This document shows positions 6,838 to 11,475 of a DNA stretch of 11,475 nt, piece after piece (positions within the stretch are counted from its first letter, which is position 1; every line of letters starts with the position of its first letter). The notes beneath the pieces are model-generated. The model ran no database searches, had not been told where the DNA came from, and saw nothing but the letters and a program-made list of their open reading frames with translations. Both the position numbers and the translations under genes were made by a program. Source of the DNA: Alphaproteobacteria bacterium (GTDB lineage: Bacteria; Pseudomonadota; Alphaproteobacteria; Micropepsales; Micropepsaceae); assembly GCA_028869355.1 (NCBI GenBank), contig JAGWSK010000220.1, forward strand, positions 1 to 11,475, given 5' to 3'.

Positions 6838-7696
6838 GGCGCTTGATCCATTCCGGCATGGCAAATGCCGCGGCGTGAATTTCCGGATTGTAATAATCGG
6901 TCTGAAGTTTGGCGGCAGCAAAGCGCCGCGCGGCAGCCTTGATTCCGGCGGGCGTTCCGAGCGGCTTGCCGGTACCTGCCCAGGACAGCGCCATGAAGCC
7001 GCCGACATAACTGGGTACGACCGTCAGATAAAGGCCGAATTGTGGGAAATGCGGTTCGAGCTCTTTCAGCGCGTCGGCGATTTCCCATGGCTGGTAAAAC
7101 GGAACGCCGGTCTGGAAACTGGCGTAGCCGCCTTTGCGCAAGGCGCGGGCCACGCGGCTGTAGAAGTTGTCGCCGAAGAGGGCCTTGCCGGGCCCGACGG
7201 GATCGGGACGGTCGGCCACGATCAGATCAAAACGCGATTTCGCTTCCGCGCGCCCGAGATATTCGAAAGCATCGGCAACCTCGATTTTCAGGCGCCGGTC
7301 GCGAAACGCCTTTTGGTTAATCGCGCCAAAATGCTGGCGGCACAGCTCGACAACGCGGCCGTCGATATCCACCAGCACCACTTCTTTCACGTTTCTGTGC
7401 TTCAGCGCCTCATCCGCAATCGACAGATCGCCGCCCCCGACAATCATGATGCGCTCGCCCTTGCCGTGTTCGAGCAGCGGCAAATGCGTCAGCATCTCGG
7501 CATAGGCCGATTCGTCGCGCGTGGTGATCTGTACGATATCGTCGAGCACCAGCACGCGCCCGTTCGCCACGCTGTCGAAGATCGTGGCGCGCTGGAAGGG
7601 GGTGTTTTCTTCGGCAACCAGCCGTTTGACCTCCATCGACTGCGCATAGCCCCTGTGCAGCCGCTCGCGGAACGTCTTGGAACGGAGTGTTGCCAC
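6812..7696 (-). CDS. speE: Spermidine synthase-like aminopropyltransferase
   Basis: Spermidine synthase moves the aminopropyl group of decarboxylated S-adenosylmethionine to putrescine in the cytoplasm. The protein has the SpeE order: N-terminal strands, RDESAYAEML (60-69), nucleotide motif GGGD (87-90), VDID (109-112), catalytic-loop DRPDPVGPG (162-170), FQTGVPFYQP, and the C-terminal YYNPEIHAAAFAMP. I chose GTG 7696 (294 residues): GGAGAG lies 5 bases upstream and the length fits the family. An in-frame ATG at 7849 would add 51 residues with no family match and run through the intergenic region. Several motif residues are unusual: GGGDL instead of GGGDG, YAEM instead of YHEM/YQEM, RPDP instead of S/T-DP. 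Activity or amine acceptor may differ. It is divergent from speD, the maker of its donor. Confidence 0.85.
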   Translation of the reverse strand: MATLRSKTFRERLHRGYAQSMEVKRLVAEENTPFQRATIFDSVANGRVLVLDDIVQITTRDESAYAEMLTHLPLLEHGKGERIMIVGGGDLSIADEALKHRNVKEVVLVDIDGRVVELCRQHFGAINQKAFRDRRLKIEVADAFEYLGRAEAKSRFDLIVADRPDPVGPGKALFGDNFYSRVARALRKGGYASFQTGVPFYQPWEIADALKELEPHFPQFGLYLTVVPSYVGGFMALSWAGTGKPLGTPAGIKAAARRFAAAKLQTDYYNPEIHAAAFAMPEWIKRLIPKNRRR

Positions 7697-7722
7697 GGTT
7701 GCTCTCCAAAAATTCACCGCGC

Positions 7723-7752
7723 CTATTAGGCAAGAGGAACGCAAACTGTCCA
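7723..7752 (-). promoter_or_regulatory. Candidate promoter for speE
   Basis: On the minus strand TGGACA (7752-7747, 5/6 to the -35 consensus) is followed after 18 bases by TAATAG (7728-7723), a modest -10 box. Transcription would begin near 7716, leaving a leader of about 20 bases with the GGAGAG ribosome site just before GTG 7696. Confidence 0.4.
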
Positions 7753-7832
7753 GCAGCGCGGCGATCGACGCGCCAATGTGGCGCGCGCGAGCCAGCGCCG
7801 AAGTTTTTTTTCTGCCCGAGGGGACAAAATTC

Positions 7833-7861
7833 TTGCGTGGGGGGGCCAAGCGCCCTATATG
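7833..7861 (+). promoter_or_regulatory. Candidate promoter for speD, with a G7/C7 palindrome over the spacer
   Basis: TTGCGT (7833-7838) and TATATG (7856-7861) are 17 bases apart and face speD. The spacer starts with a run of seven G (7839-7845), and the -10 box is followed by seven C (7862-7868). GGGGGGGC (7839-7846) and GCCCCCCC (7861-7868) form a perfect 8-bp inverted repeat with a 14-base centre holding most of the -10 box. This may be an operator or simply a chance feature. An eight-T tract at 7804-7811 lies upstream, near where an UP element would be. The -35 match is only 3/6. Confidence 0.4.
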
Positions 7862-7868
7862 CCCCCCC

Positions 7869-7993
7869 TGCTCCGGTTCGCCGGAGCAAAGCGGCGTGCT
7901 GCGGAACTCACTTCCGCCCGCCGCTTTCTTCTTGGTGGCGCGGCAGCAATGGCGCGCTTTGGTGTCAACACCTTTGGAAGGGTAGGTGCCAGG
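7869..7993 (+). promoter_or_regulatory. Structured leader of speD with an attenuator-like hairpin and a possible ribosome-site switch
   Basis: Three elements follow each other. First, TGCTCCGG-TTCG-CCGGAGCA (7869-7888) is a perfect 8-bp hairpin with a UUCG loop. Second, AAAGCGGCG (7888-7896) pairs with CGCCGCTTT (7919-7927) around an inner stem GCGGAA/TTCCGC (7901-7906/7912-7917), and TTTCTTCTT follows, resembling a terminator. CGGCG 7892-7896 could instead pair with CGCCG 7879-7883, an exclusive alternative. Third, CACC 7969-7972 can pair with GGTG 7961-7964 (loop TCAA), or CACCT 7969-7973 with AGGTG 7984-7988, the likely ribosome site of speD, again exclusively. I do not recognise SAM-II, SAM-V or another known riboswitch class. 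No ligand is implied by the sequence. Pairings were found by eye. Confidence 0.45.
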
Positions 7994-8473
7994 ATGGCTC
8001 GACTCGAACTCGGTGTGGCGGCGATCAATGGAGCAAGAGCGCTAAAACCTCGCGCTCCGGCGAGGACCGTCCCGGTTCCTATTCCCGAAGGGGATGCGGA
8101 CTGCAAGGATCACTTCGTAACCCGTAACGGCCTGACCTTTGCAGGCAGTCACCTGATCATCGATCTCTGGGAGGCCGACGGCCTCTCAGACAAAGATCGT
8201 ATTGAGCAGGCAATGATCGATGCAGTGGAAGCTGCGGGGGCAACCCTGCTGCATATCCACCTGCATACCTTTACGCCAAGCGGCGGTATCAGTGGAGTTG
8301 CTGTATTGGCTGAAAGCCATATCAGCGTTCATACATGGCCCGAACGCGGTTACGCCGCGTTCGATATCTTCATGTGTGGGTCGGCTGATCCGCGTAAGGC
8401 GTTAATGGTGTTGAAGCAGGCTTTTACACCAAAGCGCGTTGTGCTCGGTGAGCACAAGCGCGGAGTCATGTAA
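7994..8473 (+). CDS. speD: S-adenosylmethionine decarboxylase proenzyme (pyruvoyl type, class 1B)
   Basis: This enzyme decarboxylates S-adenosylmethionine to supply the aminopropyl donor for spermidine synthesis. The cleavage site is LAES-HISVHTWPE: by family knowledge the chain cuts itself before S108, which becomes the pyruvoyl cofactor. H113 and C128 (in FMCG) are the expected processing and proton-donor residues, and their spacing equals that of the Thermotoga enzyme (S63, H68, C83). The 159-residue form from ATG 7994 is chosen because AGGTG lies 5 bases upstream. ATG 7949 (15 residues longer) lacks a ribosome site, and a longer frame from 7778 runs through the promoter and hairpins. There is an N-terminal extension of about 45 residues before the conserved core. 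A strong terminator follows. Confidence 0.93.
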   Translation: MARLELGVAAINGARALKPRAPARTVPVPIPEGDADCKDHFVTRNGLTFAGSHLIIDLWEADGLSDKDRIEQAMIDAVEAAGATLLHIHLHTFTPSGGISGVAVLAESHISVHTWPERGYAAFDIFMCGSADPRKALMVLKQAFTPKRVVLGEHKRGVM

Positions 8474-8498
8474 GTCTGCCATTCATAGCGTCGAAAGA

Positions 8499-8533
8499 GG
8501 GAGCGGGCGAAAGCCTCGCTCCCTTTTTCTTTC
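8499..8533 (+). terminator. Intrinsic terminator of speD
   Basis: GGGAGCGGGC (8499-8508), loop GAAA (8509-8512) and GCC-T-CGCTCCC (8513-8523, one bulged T) form a 10-bp stem with a GNRA loop, followed by TTTTTCTTT (8524-8532). It lies 25 bases after the speD stop and between the convergent speD and potD genes. In the potD direction the trailing T stretch is weak, so it mainly serves speD. Confidence 0.9.
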
Positions 8534-8554
8534 GCTGCCTGCTTTTGGGTTTCG

Positions 8555-9622
8555 TCACAGCCCGGCGCGGATGTCGCTCCAGGTGGCGACGATTTTCTCC
8601 TTGTTGGGAAGCGGCTTCTGGAACATCCCCTGACTCAGCAGGCGACCGACATCCCGCGGAAGTCCGAGACTCGCGAACACGCTGTCGGGCTCTTTTGGGA
8701 GCACGGAAGAATTCGCCGGCACATCGCCGATTTTGCGAATCGTGTAATCGGCCGCCTCGTCCGACAGCGAGGAATCGACCAGCGCCAGCGCCTTGTCGTA
8801 ATTCCTGGTGGCGTGTGCGATCACCAGCCCACAGACATAGGTGAACGGTCCTCCCCGAGGATTCATGAACGCAACCGGTTTGCCCTCGACCTTGAGCGTC
8901 CGGTAAACGATGCGCCAGCTCATTGCCGCGACCAGTTCGCCCGAAGCCAACCCCTGCGCCAGGGAAGTGTCGTCGCTGGCTACGAACCGGACCTGCCCAA
9001 CCAACTGCCGCAGTTTCGCCTCCACGCGGCGCCAATCCGCGTCGTTCATGGTGTAAGCGTCGACGCCGATTATCCGCGCGATCAGCGGTACAGTGTCGTC
9101 CACTCCCTCGAGCACCGCGACCCGTCCGCGGTATTTCGGATCGAACAGGATGTTCCATGATTCGTCGCGCGTATATTCCGGCGCCAGATCGGTCCGATAG
9201 GTAATCGAAGTGTTGCCCCAGTAATGCGGCACGAACCACACTCTGCCGGGACCCGCGGCGATGCCGGGCAGCTCGCGCAGGCGCGCGGGAATTTTGCTCC
9301 AGTTCTTCAGCCGGGACGTGTCGATCGGCTGCAGCAGGCCTGCGTCGCGCCAGCGCGGAAATTCATAATAGCAGGGGCCCATCACATCGGGCCGGTAGCC
9401 GGCGCGCAGCTTGGCAAAGGCTTCGTCCTCGTCGGCGAATATCGCGGTCCGCGGCGTCTCGCGATATTGCTGCCGGTAGGCGGCGAGAAAGGGCGGATCA
9501 ACATAGTCCTCCCACTGGAACAGAACCGGCGATCCTGATCCTCCACCGCTGCCGCAAGCGGCGATCAGCACGGCAATTACGCCCGTGCCAAGGCGCCGAA
9601 TGAATCTAAACCACTGTTTCAC
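8555..9622 (-). CDS. potD: PotD-like polyamine-type substrate-binding lipoprotein
   Basis: This 355-residue extracellular solute-binding protein begins with a lipoprotein signal: basic MKQWFRFIRR, a hydrophobic stretch, and the lipobox LIAAC with lipidation expected at C23. The mature part matches the PotD/PotF fold: FQWEDYVDPPFL, DVMGPCYYEFPRW, VPHYWGNTSITYR, WNILFDPKYRGRVAVLEG and AAMSWRIVY. It should hand substrate to PotB/PotC. The start is GTG 9622, with GAGG 6 bases upstream. Two ligand residues of E. coli PotD, W255 and the amine-binding D257 (in FWMDS), correspond by eye to FTYVCG here and are not kept, so the ligand may not be spermidine. It stands alone, convergent with speD and about 4.2 kb from potBCA on the same strand. 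Confidence 0.87.
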   Translation of the reverse strand: MKQWFRFIRRLGTGVIAVLIAACGSGGGSGSPVLFQWEDYVDPPFLAAYRQQYRETPRTAIFADEDEAFAKLRAGYRPDVMGPCYYEFPRWRDAGLLQPIDTSRLKNWSKIPARLRELPGIAAGPGRVWFVPHYWGNTSITYRTDLAPEYTRDESWNILFDPKYRGRVAVLEGVDDTVPLIARIIGVDAYTMNDADWRRVEAKLRQLVGQVRFVASDDTSLAQGLASGELVAAMSWRIVYRTLKVEGKPVAFMNPRGGPFTYVCGLVIAHATRNYDKALALVDSSLSDEAADYTIRKIGDVPANSSVLPKEPDSVFASLGLPRDVGRLLSQGMFQKPLPNKEKIVATWSDIRAGL

Positions 9623-9739
9623 CCCACGCCTCGCGTCCGATCAGGGCTGCTTTTCACACCCTGTCCTGATCTGCAAGACGCGTCCTTGCTTTTGCCGAAT
9701 CCGGCTCTTACACGTTTTCCCTGCTCCTTCGGCCAAAGT

Positions 9740-9816
9740 GCAGCTGTAGCTCAGTTGGTTAGAGCGTCGGATTGTGGATCCGAAGGTCGTTGGTTCGAGG
9801 CCAACCAGCTGTACCA
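9740..9816 (+). tRNA. tRNA-His (anticodon GTG)
   Basis: A full cloverleaf of 77 bases includes the encoded CCA (9814-9816). The acceptor stem GCAGCTG (9740-9746) pairs with CAGCTGT (9806-9812), with a G-U pair at 1-72. The anticodon stem TCGGA/TCCGA encloses TTGTGGA, placing GTG at 9774-9776, and the T stem is GTTGG/CCAAC. The discriminator is A (9813) and the base before G1 is T, so there is no encoded G(-1):C73 pair; this form is known from many Alphaproteobacteria with an altered histidyl-tRNA synthetase. A weak promoter-like pair TTGCTT (9686-9691) and TACACG (9709-9714) lies upstream. No copy of the tRNA 3' end or integrase gene is seen nearby. Confidence 0.96.
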
Positions 9817-10126
9817 TTCTTGCGTTCGTTATCGTAATGGCGCCGCCAGAATCTGGCGCCTGGCTTGACGGAATTGCGGGAGCACCCAACTCATTCGTAG
9901 AACGCGTGAGAGCTGCGCTACAGCCGCGGTTAAGTCTGCCCAAATCCTTGACAAATCCTAAAGTTTCTCGTCGGGAACTATTTGCGTTCCTGCTCGTTAC
10001 GGGTGTTCGCAGAGGAGGGCTCCGTATTTCATAGGGAACGGGCATTGCACCGGTTTGCCCGGACGGAATCCGGCCGGGGCGACCTCCTTTGCATTCTTTT
10101 TGATGATTTTGCCGGCGAGGATGACG
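9817..10126. other. Intergenic region between tRNA-His and the HAMP kinase gene
   Basis: I see no convincing gene in these 310 bases. An inverted repeat lies at 9839-9860: GGCGCC at both ends around GCCAGA/TCTGGC. It has no T-run, so it is only a weak candidate for a tRNA terminator or processing signal. A consensus -35 TTGACA is at 9948-9953, but no -10 box follows at the right distance. The frame of the kinase is open back to a TAA at 9959-9961, with an alternative ATG at 10103 lacking a ribosome site. Confidence 0.6.
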
Positions 10127-11475
10127 ATGAAGGCCAGAAAAGAGAGCTCTCGCGAAACCAAAATCCCCGTCCCGCCAAAGCCGGCATCTTCGCCCAAGCG
10201 TTCGTCCGCAAAATCCGTGAAACCCGCATTGAATAAGGTCTTTCGCGCGCCAGCCAATGGCATGCCGGCGCGGGCAGCCGCGAATGGGCCAGCTCCCGGC
10301 AATGGAGAGGTGGTTCGCGGCCACGAGACCTCGGCCTTGATGCACGAATTCCTGCAAGCGTTACTGGCAATGCGGGGGGGTGACTTTTCCGCACGGATGC
10401 GCGCTGACCACGTCGGGATTGCCGGCAAAATCGCCGATATTTTCAACGACATCATCAGCGCCAATGAGCGCATGTCGACGCAACTGGAACGCGTTGGCGA
10501 AGCCGTGGGCCGTGAGGGAAAGACCCGCGACCGGGTGAAATTTGCCCTCAACGGCGGCTGCTGGGGTGAAATGGAAAACTCCGTCAACACGCTGATCGAA
10601 GACCTCCTGTGGCCGACCACCGAAGTAACCCGCGCAATCCGGGCGGTGGCACAGGGCGACTTGCTGCAAACCGTACCGATGGAAGTCGATGGGCGCCCGC
10701 TCAAGGGTGAGTTCCAGCGCTCCGCCACCATCGTTAACACAATGATCAAGCAGCTTTCGGTGTTCACCTCCGAAGTGACCCGCGTCGCCCGCGAAGTCGG
10801 CAGCCAGGGCAAACTCGGTGGTCAGGCTATGGTGCCCGGTGTCGCCGGTACGTGGAAGGACTTGACTGACTCGGTGAACTCCATGGCGGGCAATCTGACC
10901 GCCCAGGTGCGCAATATTTCGGAGGTGGCGACCGCAATTGCCGGCGGCGATCTCTCGCGCAAGATCACCGTCGACGTGCGCGGCGAAATCCTTCAGTTGA
11001 AGGAAACGCTGAACACCATGGTGGACCAGCTCAACCGCTTTGCCGGCGAAGTGACGCGCGTGGCGCGTGAAGTCGGTACGGAAGGCCGCCTCGGCGGCCA
11101 AGCCAATGTGCCGGGTGTGGCGGGCACATGGAAAGACCTCACCGACTCGGTCAACTCGATGGCGTCGAACCTGACCGCCCAGGTGCGCAACATTGCGGAA
11201 GTGACCACCGCGGTCGCCCGCGGCGACCTTGGCCGCAAGATCACCGTGGATGTGAAAGGCGAAATTCTCGAACTGAAGAACACCATCAACACCATGGTGG
11301 ACCAGCTTCGCTCGTTCGCTTCGGAAGTGACGCGGGTGGCGCGGGAGGTGGGCACCGAAGGCGAACTCGGCGGCCAGGCGAGAGTCGAAGGGGTTTCCGG
11401 CACCTGGAAGGACTTGACTGACTCGGTGAATTTCATGGCCGGCAATCTCACGGCCCAGGTCCGCAACATCGCTGC
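10127..11475 (+). CDS. Multi-HAMP sensor kinase (Nik1/group III-like), N-terminal part (3' end outside window)
   Basis: The frame is open to the window end (449 codons). ATG 10127 is chosen because GAGG lies 6 bases upstream; ATG 10121 is too close to it. The first 60 residues are basic, proline- and alanine-rich and probably disordered. From about residue 70 a HAMP-like segment begins (LLAMRGGDFSARM), followed by PTTEVTRAIRAVAQGDL. After that come 92-residue repeats containing EVTRVAREVGTEG, GTWKDLTDSVN, NLTAQVRNI and GEILxLKxTxNTMVDQL. These match the HAMP arrays of fungal group III histidine kinases and large bacterial hybrid kinases. No signal peptide or membrane helix is seen, so it should be cytoplasmic. 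Kinase and receiver domains are expected beyond the window but not visible. In this family HAMP arrays relay signals, often of osmotic or cell-envelope stress. Confidence 0.87.
   Translation, partial: MKARKESSRETKIPVPPKPASSPKRSSAKSVKPALNKVFRAPANGMPARAAANGPAPGNGEVVRGHETSALMHEFLQALLAMRGGDFSARMRADHVGIAGKIADIFNDIISANERMSTQLERVGEAVGREGKTRDRVKFALNGGCWGEMENSVNTLIEDLLWPTTEVTRAIRAVAQGDLLQTVPMEVDGRPLKGEFQRSATIVNTMIKQLSVFTSEVTRVAREVGSQGKLGGQAMVPGVAGTWKDLTDSVNSMAGNLTAQVRNISEVATAIAGGDLSRKITVDVRGEILQLKETLNTMVDQLNRFAGEVTRVAREVGTEGRLGGQANVPGVAGTWKDLTDSVNSMASNLTAQVRNIAEVTTAVARGDLGRKITVDVKGEILELKNTINTMVDQLRSFASEVTRVAREVGTEGELGGQARVEGVSGTWKDLTDSVNFMAGNLTAQVRNIA
10814..11475 (+). repeat. 276-bp in-frame tandem repeat (92-residue HAMP units)
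   Basis: The segment encoding LGGQA recurs at 10814, 11090 and 11366, exactly 276 bp apart, giving two full units and a partial third. A more diverged unit precedes 10814. Protein identity between units is high. At DNA level units 1 and 3 share 26 identical bases (10853-10878 and 11405-11430), where unit 2 differs at five synonymous positions. Confidence 0.93.

Noticed and set aside
7697..7849. Longer N-terminus for speE from ATG 7849
   Set aside because: GTG 7696 has GGAGAG at the right distance and gives the normal family length. The extension crosses the candidate speE promoter.
7778..7993. Longer N-terminus for speD (starts at 7778 or 7949)
   Set aside because: The extra sequence has no family match, would translate the promoter and hairpins, and neither start has a ribosome site, while ATG 7994 does.
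7869..7993. Known SAM-II or SAM-V riboswitch before speD
   Set aside because: The conserved core I would expect (including a GCUAAAAA-like stretch near the ribosome site) is absent, so only an unclassified leader is reported.
9740..10126. Integration site of a mobile element at tRNA-His
   Set aside because: No direct repeat of the tRNA 3' end and no integrase or phage gene is visible in the window.
9641..10357. Minus-strand open frame of 238 codons across the tRNA-His
   Set aside because: It contains the familiar artefact sequence LVGLEPTTFGSTIRRSNQLSYS, which is the antisense translation of a tRNA gene. It also overlaps the start of the kinase gene.
9997..11469. Long minus-strand frames opposite the HAMP kinase gene (10361-11101, 9997-10812, 10993-11469)
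   Set aside because: These repeat with the 276-bp unit and are antisense shadows of the HAMP repeats, with no recognisable protein motif.

Overview
The window is most likely from an alphaproteobacterium with a GC-rich chromosome. The best single clue is the tRNA-His at 9740-9816. It has A at the discriminator position, and the base before G1 is T, so the usual extra G(-1) is not encoded; this departure from the general bacterial tRNA-His is known from many Alphaproteobacteria. The BrnT/BrnA pair, the polyamine genes and the multi-HAMP kinase fit that group. I cannot name a genus.

Layout. (1) 1-972: 3' part of glnE (nitrogen control). (2) 975-1558, minus strand: a BrnT/BrnA toxin-antitoxin locus with an intact antitoxin, a toxin gene broken by a frameshift, and a promoter holding a perfect palindrome. 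(3) 1585-4337, minus strand: potB-potC-potA, the membrane and ATPase parts of a polyamine-type ABC importer, tightly coupled. (4) 4474-6837, plus strand: a two-gene osmoprotectant-type (quaternary amine) ABC importer whose permease is fused to its binding protein; the first gene looks leaderless. (5) 6812-8473: divergent speE (minus) and speD (plus), the two enzymes of aminopropyl transfer, sharing a 297-bp region. The speD side of it can fold into several hairpins, one terminator-like. (6) 8555-9622, minus strand: a PotD-like lipoprotein facing speD across a strong terminator. (7) 9740-9816: tRNA-His. (8) 10127 to the end: the start of a very large soluble sensor kinase built of 92-residue HAMP repeats, like fungal Nik1/group III kinases.

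How the genes may work together. Regions 3, 5 and 6 form a polyamine block: SpeD makes decarboxylated S-adenosylmethionine, SpeE uses it as aminopropyl donor, and PotABCD would import polyamines or related amines. The pot genes are split: potD lies about 4.2 kb from potBCA on the same strand, with the osmoprotectant importer and speE/speD between them. Polyamines, quaternary amines and a Nik1-like kinase (osmosensors in fungi) suggest a stress or osmolyte neighbourhood, but that link is inference.

No insertion sequence, CRISPR array, integrase or prophage gene was seen. The most interesting points are the unexplained structured leader of speD, the solo BrnA antitoxin beside a broken brnT, the unusual motif residues in SpeE and PotD, and two promoters placed so that translation would start at or next to the first transcribed base.
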